Below are positions 51,547-61,350 of a stretch of DNA of 64,000 bases, piece by piece (positions within the stretch are counted from its first letter, which is position 1; each line of letters begins with the position of its first letter). The notes beneath the pieces were generated by a model, which ran no database searches, was not told the DNA's origin, and saw nothing but the letters and a program-made list of their open reading frames with translations. Both the position numbers and the translations under genes were made by a program. The DNA is from an uncultured Dehalococcoidia bacterium (GTDB lineage Bacteria > Chloroflexota > Dehalococcoidia > Lucifugimonadales > GCA-2712585). The DNA lies in the NCBI GenBank assembly GCA_951812825.1, contig OX638324.1:1859141-1923140 (forward strand), given 5' to 3'.

Positions 51547-51597
51547 GGAGGATGAGGAGTTTCTGGAGGGATTGGGGTGGAAGAGGGAGGGGTAGGG
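51547..51597 (+). repeat. 51-bp direct repeat, right copy (76 bp before rplS)
   Basis: Exact copy of the trmD 3' end (48893-48943), non-coding in this position. It marks the right boundary of the 2.65-kb insert. The stretch 51296-51546 just before it holds a GGATTCC...GAATGAC palindrome (51456-51480) and no gene. Confidence 0.93.
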
Positions 51598-51672
51598 AGA
51601 CCATTAGCTTGATTGGGGTGGGTTGGGGGCGGTAGAATATCCTTTTGCAGCGCAATATGGAGAAGAACGGTC

Positions 51673-52017
51673 ATGGCGGTTAGTTCAGTAATCAACGTAC
51701 AGGCGAACCCTAAGATTCAGGAGTTTGGCCCGGGAGATTCAGTGAAGGTCAACTATCGGGTGAGAGAAGGGGAGCGGGAGCGGATTCAGGCCTTCCAGGG
51801 AGTAGTAATCAAGCGGCGGGGGGGAGGCCCCGGCGCAAACTTCACGGTGCGTCGCGTCACTCAGAATATCGGAGTGGAGCGCACTTTTCCTTTCTATTCG
51901 CCCCGGATAGAGTCGGTGGAGGTGGTGAGGCGGGGGAAGGTGCGGCGAGCCCGGCTGTATTACCTGCGTGGCCGCTTTGGACGAGCCGCTCGAATCAAGG
52001 AGCGGGGCCGCTACTAG
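51673..52017 (+). CDS. rplS: 50S ribosomal protein L19
   Basis: 114 aa from the ATG at 51673. [94 protein letters not shown] is L19 throughout. The frame continues upstream with no similarity. Normally next to trmD; its distance from trmD here (2.7 kb) is caused by the insert. Followed by 181 bases with a GC-rich repeat (about 52036-52060) before priA. Confidence 0.97.
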   Translation: MAVSSVINVQANPKIQEFGPGDSVKVNYRVREGERERIQAFQGVVIKRRGGGPGANFTVRRVTQNIGVERTFPFYSPRIESVEVVRRGKVRRARLYYLRGRFGRAARIKERGRY

Positions 52018-52198
52018 ATCCGGGAGGGGTCAGGGCGCCCACAAGGGACGTCCCTACGATAGAAGGGGAGGCGCCGCAGGGGAGGGGAGATGGGTCCCCG
52101 CATTCGCGAGGACACGGGGGGCGAGTGCTCACCAGGGCGGATTCAGAAAGGTCAATTTTCATTGTAGGGGCGCAGCCGCGCTGGATGGGTGGCGTATT

Positions 52199-54694
52199 GT
52201 GAAATACGTAGAGGTTGCCGTCGATGCGCCCCTGGGTGTCAACCGGACCCTGACCTATAGCGTCCCACCTCGTCTGGAGGTTTCTTCCGGACAGCTGGTG
52301 TGGGTCCCGCTTGGGCCTCGGCCGGTGCAGGGGATGGTCTTTGAGACATCGGAGCAGACTTCGCTGGAGACGACGCGTCCGGTTATTTCCACCATTGCGC
52401 CGGGGGCGCTGCTGCCTTCGTGGGGGCTGGAGCTGGCGCGATGGTTGAGCCGGTATTATCTTTCGTCGCTGTTCGAGGCGGCGGCCTTGATGCTTCCTCC
52501 AGGATTCCGAACCCGGGTGCGCGCTCACGTTGGAATTTCCAGGGACGCGCCCTCCGACCTGACGGGTGAGGAAGCGGCAGTTTACGAGATTGTGGCCCAG
52601 GGTGGGCGAAGGGCGGAGAGGGTGGTTGGGAGAGGTCTGGGTCGAAAGGCGGGGGCGTCTCTGGACCGGTTGGTGCGGCGGGGAATCCTGGAGCGGGATT
52701 GGGAGATTGTTCGACCGCGGACGGCGCCCAGGTATGAACGCTATTTGTTGCCTAATGTTGGCGGGCGAGGGTCCAAGAAGGAGGCGCTTGCGCGCCTTAG
52801 GGGCGCGCGTAGACAGGCGGCGTTGCTTGCAGAGTCGTTGAAGCAGCCGCAGGGGATTTCGTACGCCGACGCGATGAAAGGATTTGGTACGTCGGCGGTC
52901 AGGGGGTTGGTTGAGAAGGGGATGGTGGCGCAGGAATGGGTGCGGGGTGATGGTCGGCGAAGAAGTCTGGATTTGCAGTTGGGGCTGGCGCCGACGCTTA
53001 CGTCGGAGCAGAGCAGCGTGGTGGGCTTTGTGCGGAGGCTGTTTGGAAATGAGAGGGCGGCGCCGCGCAGTGTATTGCTTCATGGGGTTACGGGGAGTGG
53101 GAAGACGGAGGTCTACCTGCGGGCGCTGGAGAGGTGCATAAGCATGGGAAGGAGGGGGATTCTGCTGGTGCCGGAGATTTCCATGACGCCGCAGATGGAG
53201 GAGCGGATTAACGAGCGGTTTCCGGGAAGGGTGGCGCTGCTGCATAGCGGTATGAGTTTGCAGGAGCGGTTCGATGGGTGGTGGAGGATACGTGCGGGGG
53301 TCTACGACGTGGTTGTGGGGCCGAGGAGCGCGCTGTTTTCTCCCGTGCCGAATTTGGGGATCATTGTCATAGATGAGGAGCACGAGTGGAACTACAAGGA
53401 GGAAAACTTGGCTCCCCGCTATCACGCCAGAGAGACGGCGCGGAAGATTTCCCAGCTTTCGGGAGCGCCGGTGCTGATGGGAAGCGCAACGCCGGACGTG
53501 GCCACCTACTATCATGCGTTGCGGGGAAGGCGGCACCGGCTGTTCAAGCTGTCCTACCGGATAGGAGCGGCATCGCCTGAGAACGGAGGGTCTTTGGGGG
53601 AGGGCGGGTCGGATCGGAAGGAGGCGGCTCAAAGGGCCTCGCAGTCAGAGGGTGTGCGGACGGGATTGGCGAGGGTAGTTATCGAGGATATGCGGGAGGA
53701 GTTGAAGGAGGGGAACCGCAGTCCCTTCAGTCGTCGGTTGACCCGCTCGCTGGCGGAGTGCGTTGGTCGGGGGGAGCAGGCGATTCTGTTTCTTAACCGG
53801 CGGGGCGCGGCGTCGGTGGTGCAGTGCAGGGATTGTGGAACGGCCCTGGAGTGCCGTCGATGTTCCGTGGCGGTCACCTACCATCGAGGGCGGGGGCTGC
53901 TGTGTCATCTGTGCGGGAGGCGTCGTAGGCCGTCTGCGACATGTGAGGAGTGCGGCGGGAGGACGCTTCGATACCTGGGGGTGGGAACCCAGAGGGTGGT
54001 GGAGGAGTTGGAGCGGGTGTTGCCCGGTGTGGGGGTGGTGCGCTGGGACAGCGATACGGCAGGACGGGGAGGGGAACATGAGGCACTGCTGAAGTCGTTT
54101 GCATCGGGGGAGGCGCAGGTGCTCGTGGGTACGCAGATGGTGGCGAAGGGGCTTCACGTGCCCAACGTAAGCTTGGTGGGGGTGGTGCTGGCAGACGTGG
54201 CACTGCATAGGCCGGACTTCCGGGCGGGGGAGAGGGCGTTTCAGCTGTTGTGCCAGGTGGCGGGAAGGGCTGGCAGAGGAACGACGCCGGGACTGGTGGT
54301 CATCCAGACGTACAACCCGGAGAGCTACGCAATACGTGCAGCGGGACGGCAGGACTTTTCGAGCATGTACAGGAGGGAGATTGCCTATCGTCGGGAATTG
54401 GGGTATCCGCCCTTCAGCAGATTGATCCGGCTGGTGCACCAGAATATAAGGGGGGACGCGTGCGAGGAGGAGGCGAAGAGGATGGCGGAGGTTCTACGGA
54501 GCACGGCTTACGGGCGCGGCCTCGCGGGGGTGGACGTGGTGGGGCCGGCGCCGACGCAGCCTCGGAGAATTCGGGGGCTGTACCGGTGGCATCTTGTTCT
54601 GAGGGGTACAGGGGGTGACCTTCACGACCTGCTGGATGAGGTGGGAATGCCCAGGGGCTGGACGGTGGACGTGGACCCGGTAACGTCTCCGTGA
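52199..54694 (+). CDS. priA: primosomal protein N' (replication restart helicase)
   Basis: 831 aa. Reloads replisomes at stalled forks. The N-terminal 3'-end-binding domain is YVEVAVDAPLGVNRTLTYSVP...QLVWVPLGPRPVQGMVF. Walker A HGVTGSGKTEVYLRAL, Walker B IIVIDEEHEWNYK, then zinc sites CRDCGTALECRRCSVAVTYH...CHLCGRRRRPSATCEECGG. Helicase motifs V-VI: VLVGTQMVAKGLHVPNVSLVGV and QVAGRAGRG. The open frame starts far upstream inside rplS, but similarity begins at the GTG at 52199, which I take as start. Confidence 0.95.
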   Translation: MKYVEVAVDAPLGVNRTLTYSVPPRLEVSSGQLVWVPLGPRPVQGMVFETSEQTSLETTRPVISTIAPGALLPSWGLELARWLSRYYLSSLFEAAALMLPPGFRTRVRAHVGISRDAPSDLTGEEAAVYEIVAQGGRRAERVVGRGLGRKAGASLDRLVRRGILERDWEIVRPRTAPRYERYLLPNVGGRGSKKEALARLRGARRQAALLAESLKQPQGISYADAMKGFGTSAVRGLVEKGMVAQEWVRGDGRRRSLDLQLGLAPTLTSEQSSVVGFVRRLFGNERAAPRSVLLHGVTGSGKTEVYLRALERCISMGRRGILLVPEISMTPQMEERINERFPGRVALLHSGMSLQERFDGWWRIRAGVYDVVVGPRSALFSPVPNLGIIVIDEEHEWNYKEENLAPRYHARETARKISQLSGAPVLMGSATPDVATYYHALRGRRHRLFKLSYRIGAASPENGGSLGEGGSDRKEAAQRASQSEGVRTGLARVVIEDMREELKEGNRSPFSRRLTRSLAECVGRGEQAILFLNRRGAASVVQCRDCGTALECRRCSVAVTYHRGRGLLCHLCGRRRRPSATCEECGGRTLRYLGVGTQRVVEELERVLPGVGVVRWDSDTAGRGGEHEALLKSFASGEAQVLVGTQMVAKGLHVPNVSLVGVVLADVALHRPDFRAGERAFQLLCQVAGRAGRGTTPGLVVIQTYNPESYAIRAAGRQDFSSMYRREIAYRRELGYPPFSRLIRLVHQNIRGDACEEEAKRMAEVLRSTAYGRGLAGVDVVGPAPTQPRRIRGLYRWHLVLRGTGGDLHDLLDEVGMPRGWTVDVDPVTSP

Positions 54695-54802
54695 CGTTTA
54701 GAATGTGGGTTGCGGCTTTACACCCGTTGAGGCGAATGTCTATAATCTTTGAGGCCTTTCAAGGAGGCTGACGGCAACCATTCCTCAGTAGGAGAGTAGA
54801 AC

Positions 54803-55336
54803 GTGGCTGTGAGACCGCTGGTTTCCGCCCAAGACCCGGTGTTGAGTCGGAAGACCATCCGGGTGAAGCGGGTAGATGCGGGGATTCGCAGGCTTGTGAA
54901 GGATATGATAGAGACGATGCATTACGCTCAAGGGGTGGGGCTGGCCGCCAATCAGATTGGCGTACCGCTCCGCATTGCCGTAATCCAGCTTCCCGAGGAC
55001 GAGGAAGCCCTGGTGCTCGTCAACCCTGAGGTTGTGCATCGGGAGGGTTCGAGAGAGCTCACGGAGGGATGCTTGAGCATTCCGGGGTATTCGGGGTGTA
55101 CGCTCAGGTCGGAGAAGGTCCACGTGAAGGCGCAGGGACTGGACGGAAAGACTTTTCGCATCAAGGCGGAGGGTGATCTGATGACGCAAGCGCTGGAGCA
55201 CGAGACGGACCATTTGGACGGCCACCTGTACGTGGAGCGGCTGGTGAGCCAGGACCAGATGTGGAAGCATGACGAGGATGAGGCGGAGGGGGAATTGGAA
55301 GGGGACGCAACGGAGGCTGCTTCATCCAGCAATTAA
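54803..55336 (+). CDS. def: peptide deformylase
   Basis: 177 aa from a GTG. Removes the N-formyl group from nascent proteins. All three motifs: GVGLAANQIG, EGCLSIPGYSG (metal-ligand Cys) and the HExxH-type ALEHETDHLDG. The C-terminal ~25 residues are an acidic extension (EDEAEGELEGDATEAASSSN) not needed for the fold. Metal is Fe(II) in the family. Good Shine-Dalgarno (AGGAGAG) upstream. Confidence 0.96.
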   Translation: MAVRPLVSAQDPVLSRKTIRVKRVDAGIRRLVKDMIETMHYAQGVGLAANQIGVPLRIAVIQLPEDEEALVLVNPEVVHREGSRELTEGCLSIPGYSGCTLRSEKVHVKAQGLDGKTFRIKAEGDLMTQALEHETDHLDGHLYVERLVSQDQMWKHDEDEAEGELEGDATEAASSSN

Positions 55337-55404
55337 CGGTTTCGCCCGGGGCTCACAGGCTTCCAGCTTCAGGAACTAACGCGCCGCTTGCATCCAGCGC
55401 CGCC

Positions 55405-56844
55405 GTGCTGCGGGAGTTTTTTGTCTCTCGCGGGGTGGAGGCGTTCTTAGTGGGGGGCTGTGTACGGGATGCGTTGATGGGGCGGGAGAGCCACGACGTG
55501 GATGCAGCGGTTCAGGGAGACGCCCTGGCCTTGGGCAGGGATCTGGCCCGGCAGCTGGGCGGAAGTTTCGTGCCGCTGGACCCCGTACGGGGGATTGCGC
55601 GGGTGGTCTCCAGGGATGGCGGGCCGACGTTGGACCTGGCCGCGATGGACGGGTCGGTGGAGCAGGACCTGGGGCGCAGGGACTTTACCATCGACGCGAT
55701 GGCACTGCCGATAGGGATGTCGGGTAGGGAGGAATGGACGCAGGCTGTCATCGACCCCTTTGGAGGACGGGAAGATCTGGAGGGTGGGTTGGTGCGGATG
55801 GTGAGCGACGGGGTTTTCCAGGAAGACCCCAGCCGTCTGCTTCGGGGGGTCAGGCTGGCGCGAAGTTTCGGTTTCGACATAGATGGGGATACGGCTGCGA
55901 AGATCAGGGAGCAGGCGCATCTGGTTGATTCGGTAGCCAGCGAGAGGGTGAGGGACGAGTTCCTCACTTTGCTGTCGTTGGAGGGACCGGCGGAGACGCT
56001 GCACTTGCTTGATGATCTAGGGCTGCTGTGCCGGATTGTGCCAGAGCTGGAGCGGGCGAAGGGTGTGACGCAGCCGAAGGAGCACTACTGGGATGTGTTT
56101 GAACATACGGTGCAGGCGGTGGAGGCGGCGCACGACGTGACGGAGCGAGCTTCGTGCGGGAGAGCGTCGCATTTGTCGTCGGTCGTGTGGGACGAGGAGA
56201 TGGAGAGCCACTTTGACGAGGTGGTGAGCGACGGGCACAGCCGGCGCACTTTGCTCAAGCTGGGGGCGCTATTTCACGATATTGCCAAGCCTCAGACGAA
56301 GGCGGTTGACGCTTCGGGCAGGACGCGGTTCCTGGGTCATCCGAAGCAGGGAGCGACGGTGGCGGAAGAGCGGCTGCGAAGTCTTCGCGTCAGCGCCCGG
56401 GGAGTGAGGAGCGTTTCTGCGATGGTGGAGGCGCACTTAAGGCCGACGCAGATGAGCCAGGAATTGGAGAGGCCAAGTCAGCGGGCGATGTACAGGTTCT
56501 TCCGGGACATGGGGGAGTCGGCGTACTCGGTGTTGTATCTGAGTCTGGCGGACTACCTAGCGGCCCGGGGGCCGATGTTGGAATCGGAGGACTGGCTGCG
56601 GCGCGTGGGGCTGGTGAATTACGTGGTGGCGGAATCACGCCGGGAGGCGGCGCCGAGGGGATCGAAGAAGAGGGAGCCGTTGCTGACGGGTCATGATTTG
56701 ATAGAAGTATTCGGCCTTGAGCCGGGGCCCATCTTTCGCCGTCTGCTGGAGGGGCTGGAGGAGGCGCGGGCGGCTTTGGAAGTGAATTCAAGAGAGGAAG
56801 GGCTGGCCTGGGTACAGGCGCGCCTGGAAGACGATACATGGTAG
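55405..56844 (+). CDS. CCA tRNA nucleotidyltransferase/poly(A) polymerase family, with HD domain
   Basis: 479 aa from a GTG. Nucleotidyltransferase head: FLVGGCVRDALMGRESHDVDAAV (metal-binding Asp pair), RDFTIDAMALPI, DPFGGREDLEGGLVRMV, then the RNA-binding neck with EDPSRLLRGVRLARSFGF. An HD domain follows (KLGALFHDIAKPQTK; FEHTVQAVEAA), giving 2'3'-phosphatase-type activity in some members. Both tRNA genes here encode CCA, so repair is the likely role. An A-adding (PcnB-like) activity cannot be excluded. Ends 9 bases before secD. Confidence 0.87.
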   Translation: MLREFFVSRGVEAFLVGGCVRDALMGRESHDVDAAVQGDALALGRDLARQLGGSFVPLDPVRGIARVVSRDGGPTLDLAAMDGSVEQDLGRRDFTIDAMALPIGMSGREEWTQAVIDPFGGREDLEGGLVRMVSDGVFQEDPSRLLRGVRLARSFGFDIDGDTAAKIREQAHLVDSVASERVRDEFLTLLSLEGPAETLHLLDDLGLLCRIVPELERAKGVTQPKEHYWDVFEHTVQAVEAAHDVTERASCGRASHLSSVVWDEEMESHFDEVVSDGHSRRTLLKLGALFHDIAKPQTKAVDASGRTRFLGHPKQGATVAEERLRSLRVSARGVRSVSAMVEAHLRPTQMSQELERPSQRAMYRFFRDMGESAYSVLYLSLADYLAARGPMLESEDWLRRVGLVNYVVAESRREAAPRGSKKREPLLTGHDLIEVFGLEPGPIFRRLLEGLEEARAALEVNSREEGLAWVQARLEDDTW

Positions 56845-56853
56845 TGAACGCTC

Positions 56854-59559
56854 ATGCGTAGAAGTCTGAGAATCTTCCTGATAATTGGGGTCATGTTCAT
56901 CCTGGCCGTGCTGGTGCTATGGAACCAGGACGTGGACCTGCCGGGGGACTCATTTGACAGAGGCGGGACGGGGCCGTTGGGCCTGACGCTGGGCCTGGAC
57001 CTGCGGGGCGGCGCGCACCTGGTCTATCAGGCGGACAGCCCGGTCAATATCAACGCGACGTTCGAACAGCCCGTCTCCGAGTCGGAAGTGAAGGAAGGAC
57101 TGGACGAGTTGGCCCTGGGTTCCGTGGTAATCACGACGTTCCAGCGGGAGGAGTTTTCGCTGGACGTGCCCGGCATCGACGATGAGGGCGTGGCAGGCTT
57201 CATGGAGGAGCTGCAGGTGGAGGTGGGCGCGGCGACAACTTATGAGTCCACCATAGAGGACAGAACGCAGATTCACGTAAGCTTGGTGGCGCTGCCCAGC
57301 CAAGGAGCGCTGGGTGACGCGGTCAGGGGGTTGGGATACGAGGACGTGCTGGTGGCGACGGTGCAGAGCCAGGTATTCATCCTGAGTGAGCTTCCCGACA
57401 TCGATGAGGAAGCGGAAGAGGCCATGCGGGAGGAGCTGGAAGAACTGTTCCCAGTGGATGCTCTTCAGGTGGTGCGGGACGAGGACGGGGTGGTGGAGGC
57501 GGTGTGGGTCTTCTTCCGGCGTCCGCCGGATGAGGGCGAACTGCAGATAGCATTCAACGAAATGGAGTACCCGGACGCGCGGATAGTGAACGTGGACGGG
57601 AAGAATTTCACGGCGACGCTGGACCCACTGGACGAAGAGGCGTTCACCGCGTTGGAGGAGGGGTTGCGGGACGCGGTCATCGGAATCGACCAGATCAACT
57701 CCACAAACATCCAGTCGGCGCTAATCGACTTGACCCTGGCTGCGGGCGTTGAGCAGGCGGTGATGGAAACGGCGATGGTGGACCTGGGCTTCTCGGAGGC
57801 GACGGTCATCGAGTCGCGAGGGCGGGAGCATGGAGTGGCCCTTTCGCAGTTGGACGAGGAGAGGGACCTGACGATTGAAGGGGAGGTGTCGGGACAGGTG
57901 GGAGCCTTGTCGCTCTTCCAGTTGACGCGAGAAGACCCCACCGCAGACCGTATGGAAGGGGTCATCGATACGATTGAGCGTCGGGTGGACGCCTTCGGAA
58001 TAACGGAACCGAACGTGCAGCTCTTTGGCGAGGACAGGGTGCTGGTGCAACTGCCAGGCGTGGAAGACACGAGCATCGACGTGGTGTTCAAGGGGAGGGT
58101 ATCGAGGCCCACGGTAGAGAATGCCATGGGGGAGTTGGGCTTCGAGGACGTGTTGGTGAGCGACGCCGAGATTGCGACGGTTCCCGGGGTGTTCGACATC
58201 CGGATTCAGGGGATCACTGAAGAGGGTAGGGAGGAGATCCGTACCGCGCTTGAAGAGGAGTTGGGGACGCTAGAGTCCTTTGAGTACGACGAAAATCTGC
58301 AGGCGATGCAGGTGGTGTTTGCAGAGAATTTCCAGCCTGCAGAAGTTTCAGAGGTAATTGTGGGACTTGGACACGGGGAGGAAGAGGTGGAGGCGGTGGC
58401 AACGCCCGGAGTAGCCTTCAACGTGAGGGTGCGGACACTGAGCGGCACGGAGCAGGAAGAGGTGGAGCGGAACCTGGCTGCATCGGTGCTGCCGATATAC
58501 ACGTTCTTCGCCACGGGGGGCGTGGAAGAGGCGAAGGCGCTCATTGGCGAGACGGCCCAGCTTGTGTTTGCGGAGCGGACCTGTCTTAACGCGGACTGCT
58601 CGGAATTCGAGGACCAGGAAGCCGTGGGGCGGAGCGGGGAATCCCTGACGGGCGACAACCTAGTACAGGCATTCGGGGGGTCGCATCCGACCACGGGGCT
58701 GCCGATTGTGAACTTCGTGTTCGACGGGGACGGGACGCGCATCTTCCGAGACTTCACTACCCGTATTGCGGGAGGTCAGACGAAGTGCATAGCCCACTTG
58801 CTGGACGGGGAGAGCATCATCTGCCCGGTAGTGCGTCAGCCGATTATCAGCGGGACCGGGTTCATCGAGGGGCCGGACTTTACCTTCGACCGGGTGCGGA
58901 CGCTGTCTATCCAGCTGGAATCGGGTAGCTTGCCAGTATCGCTGGACCTGGTGCGGGAGAGCACGGTGGACTCGTTCCTGGGCGGCGAATCGTTGCAGGC
59001 GAGCCTGAAGGCGGCGCTGGTGGGGTTGGGCCTGATTATATTGTTTATGGTCATCTACTACAGGGCGGCGGGGTTGGTAGCGGCGGCGGCCCTGATTATC
59101 TACTCGGCGCTGGTGCTGGCGGTGTTCAAGATGACGCCGGTGACGCTAACGCTTTCCGGGCTGGCGGCGGTAATCCTTTCCATAGGCATGGCGGTGGACG
59201 CCAACATTCTGATATTCGAGCGGTTGAAAGAGGAGCTGAGGGCAGGCCGGAGCCTGCTATCGTCGATGGAGATAGGGTTCCGACGGGCGTGGCCGGCGAT
59301 TCGTGACAGCAACACGTCGACGTTCATCACCTGCGGGATACTGTTCTTCTTTGGACGGGAGTTGGGGGAACCGAGGATCACGGGTTTCGCCATTACGCTG
59401 GCGATAGGCGTGGCGGTGAGCATGTTCACGGCGCTGATGGTGAGCCGGAACTTCCTGCAGCTTTTGGCCTTCACCGGACTGGGAAATCGGCTTAACCTGT
59501 TCACGCCGGAGGGGATGCGCAGGCGGGACGACGGGTTCGGGGAGGGGGGGCAGTCATGA
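56854..59559 (+). CDS. secD: protein translocase subunit SecD, unusually long
   Basis: 901 aa, against 450-615 in most bacteria. N-terminal helix, LGLTLGLDLRGGAHLVYQ (SecD D2 motif). A very long extracytoplasmic part (~45-700) contains several similar ~90-residue units with LGFEDVLV/LGYEDVLV cores and EREEIRTAL-like helices, interpreted as repeated P1-type domains. GVEDTSIDVVFKGR-like stretch before the P4 region. C-terminal membrane domain (~705-880) with five helices and GMAVDANILIFERLKEELRAG (D5/D6). Acts with SecF to pull substrates using the proton gradient. ATGA overlap with secF shows coupling. Confidence 0.94.
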   Translation: MRRSLRIFLIIGVMFILAVLVLWNQDVDLPGDSFDRGGTGPLGLTLGLDLRGGAHLVYQADSPVNINATFEQPVSESEVKEGLDELALGSVVITTFQREEFSLDVPGIDDEGVAGFMEELQVEVGAATTYESTIEDRTQIHVSLVALPSQGALGDAVRGLGYEDVLVATVQSQVFILSELPDIDEEAEEAMREELEELFPVDALQVVRDEDGVVEAVWVFFRRPPDEGELQIAFNEMEYPDARIVNVDGKNFTATLDPLDEEAFTALEEGLRDAVIGIDQINSTNIQSALIDLTLAAGVEQAVMETAMVDLGFSEATVIESRGREHGVALSQLDEERDLTIEGEVSGQVGALSLFQLTREDPTADRMEGVIDTIERRVDAFGITEPNVQLFGEDRVLVQLPGVEDTSIDVVFKGRVSRPTVENAMGELGFEDVLVSDAEIATVPGVFDIRIQGITEEGREEIRTALEEELGTLESFEYDENLQAMQVVFAENFQPAEVSEVIVGLGHGEEEVEAVATPGVAFNVRVRTLSGTEQEEVERNLAASVLPIYTFFATGGVEEAKALIGETAQLVFAERTCLNADCSEFEDQEAVGRSGESLTGDNLVQAFGGSHPTTGLPIVNFVFDGDGTRIFRDFTTRIAGGQTKCIAHLLDGESIICPVVRQPIISGTGFIEGPDFTFDRVRTLSIQLESGSLPVSLDLVRESTVDSFLGGESLQASLKAALVGLGLIILFMVIYYRAAGLVAAAALIIYSALVLAVFKMTPVTLTLSGLAAVILSIGMAVDANILIFERLKEELRAGRSLLSSMEIGFRRAWPAIRDSNTSTFITCGILFFFGRELGEPRITGFAITLAIGVAVSMFTALMVSRNFLQLLAFTGLGNRLNLFTPEGMRRRDDGFGEGGQS

Positions 59560-60488
59560 ACATAGTCGGCAAGCGCAAGTGGTACTTCCTGATTTCGGCA
59601 TTGATACTGGTGCCTGGGATCATCTCCCTCATCATTCCGCCGGCGGTTCAGCCCGGCATCGACTTTTCGAGCGGTTCCGCCTTTGAGGTGACGTTCCAGC
59701 AGACGGTGGAAGAGGAGCCAGTACGGCTGGCTATGGGAGAAGCCGGGCATGGCGACGCGCGGGTCCAGAAGTTGTCCTCCGATACGATGTTCATACGGAC
59801 TAAGGAGCTGGGGGAAGGGGAGCGAGACCAGATTCAAGCCGTTCTTGCTGATAGTGTTGCGCCGGTGGACTTCATCTCCAAGGTGGAAACGGTATCGCCG
59901 GAGGTGGCGGGGGAGACGGTGCGGAACGCGGTGATTGCGGTGATGGTGGCGGCGTTGGGGATACTGCTGTACATAACGTGGGCCTTCCGGCACATACCCG
60001 GGTCGTTCCGTTACGGGGTGGCGGCGGTGCTGGCCCTGGTGCACGACGTATTGATAATCATCGGGATATTCTCGATCCTGGGGAAGATCATCGGGCTGGA
60101 AGTGAACGTGATGTTCGTGGTGGGGCTGCTGGCGGTGGCGGGGTACAGCGTGAACGACACTATTGTGGTGTTTGACCGGATTCGGGAAAATGTGGCGAGG
60201 GACATCGACCGTCCGCTGGCGGAGTCGGTGAACATCAGCATCATGGAAAGCATGGGGCGGTCATTGGGGACGAGCTTGACGACGACGTTTGCGTTGCTGG
60301 CGCTGATTCTGATTGGGGGGGCGACGCTGCGGGAGTTCCTGCTGGTGCTGCTGATAGGCACGATTGCAGGGACGTACAGCTCGATATTCATAGCGAGCCA
60401 GTTCCTGGTGATGTGGGAGATGGGGGAGATAGGGCAGTTCTTCCGGATGGTGAACCCGATTCGTCGGTTGAGAAGGGCGCGAGCTTAG
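59556..60488 (+). CDS. secF: protein translocase subunit SecF
   Basis: 310 aa. Six membrane helices. N-terminal WYFLISALILVPGIISLII, GIDFSSGSAFEVTF (F1 region), then GILLYITWAFRHIPGSFRYGVAAVLALVHDVLIIIGIFSI, the signature VAGYSVNDTIVVFDRIREN and SLTTTFALLALILIGGATLREFLLVLLIGTIAGTYSSIFIAS. Overlaps secD by four bases (ATGA). End of the moaB-to-secF stretch of plus-strand genes. Confidence 0.96.
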   Translation: MNIVGKRKWYFLISALILVPGIISLIIPPAVQPGIDFSSGSAFEVTFQQTVEEEPVRLAMGEAGHGDARVQKLSSDTMFIRTKELGEGERDQIQAVLADSVAPVDFISKVETVSPEVAGETVRNAVIAVMVAALGILLYITWAFRHIPGSFRYGVAAVLALVHDVLIIIGIFSILGKIIGLEVNVMFVVGLLAVAGYSVNDTIVVFDRIRENVARDIDRPLAESVNISIMESMGRSLGTSLTTTFALLALILIGGATLREFLLVLLIGTIAGTYSSIFIASQFLVMWEMGEIGQFFRMVNPIRRLRRARA

Positions 60489-60558
60489 GGTCACTGCGGC
60501 GGACGTTGGAGACGGGGCCCGGGGGGAGGGGGTTACGGCCTTCGCAGGAACACGAGGG

Positions 60559-61323
60559 TTAGAACCAGGGGCCGCTTCTTTCGTAGCCGCCGGTTATGTG
60601 GAGGGCAGTGCCGGTTACCCATCGAGAGGCGGGGCTGACGAGGTAGAGGACGGCCTGGCCGATGTCTCCGGGTTTGCCGATGCCCAGGGGGTAGGGTCTT
60701 ATCTGGGCGGCGCGCTCTTCGGGCGACCAGCCGAAGTCTCTTGATTCCACGAGGGCGGGCATGATGGCGTTTACGCGCACGCCTTTGGGGGCGGCCTGAG
60801 CGGAGGAGGCGACGGTGAGGCCGATGAGGCCGGCCTTGCTGGCGTTGTAGGCGGGGGAGCCGTTGGGGTCGCCGGCGGCGCGGGCGGCCTGGGAGCTGAT
60901 GTTGACGATACAGCCGCTGCCCACGGCCAGCATGGGCTTGAGGGCGGCGCGGGTGCAGTAGAAGACGCCGCTGAGATTAACGTCGATGGTGCGCTGCCAT
61001 TCTTCATTGGAGAGGCCCCAGATGGTGCCGCGTGGAGCGTCGATGCCGGCGTTGTTGACGAGGACGTCGAGGGTGCCGTATTGGCTGAGGGCCAGCTCTA
61101 CCAGGGCCTCGGCGTCGGAGGGGATGCTGGTGTCCATGAGCATGGAGACGGCGCGTCCGCCGTTCTGCTCGATTTGTCGGAGGGTGTTGGAGGCGTCCTG
61201 AATGTCGCCGATGACGATGTTGGCGCCGGCCTCGCTGAGGACGAGGGCGATGCCCTGTCCGATGCCCTGGGCGGCGCCGGTGACGATGGCGGTCTGGCCG
61301 TCGAGGCGGTGGACTTCATTCAT
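60559..61323 (-). CDS. short-chain dehydrogenase/reductase
   Basis: 254 aa, classical SDR. Cofactor motif TGAAQGIGQGIAL with IVIGDI afterwards (Asp suggests NAD preference), VNNAGIDAPRG, catalytic Ser in NISSQAARAAG, then YNASKAG (Tyr and Lys), and the C-terminal GYERSGPWF. The substrate is unknown; homologues reduce or oxidise 3-hydroxyacyl or sugar alcohol substrates. Convergent with secF. Repeat copy 2 lies just upstream of its start. Confidence 0.93.
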   Translation of the reverse strand: MNEVHRLDGQTAIVTGAAQGIGQGIALVLSEAGANIVIGDIQDASNTLRQIEQNGGRAVSMLMDTSIPSDAEALVELALSQYGTLDVLVNNAGIDAPRGTIWGLSNEEWQRTIDVNLSGVFYCTRAALKPMLAVGSGCIVNISSQAARAAGDPNGSPAYNASKAGLIGLTVASSAQAAPKGVRVNAIMPALVESRDFGWSPEERAAQIRPYPLGIGKPGDIGQAVLYLVSPASRWVTGTALHITGGYERSGPWF

Positions 61324-61350
61324 GTCTTTTTCTCCTTGGGGATGGGTGTA

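Noticed and set aside
51995-53632. 545-aa Arg/Pro-rich ORF opposite priA
   Set aside because: Shadow of priA.
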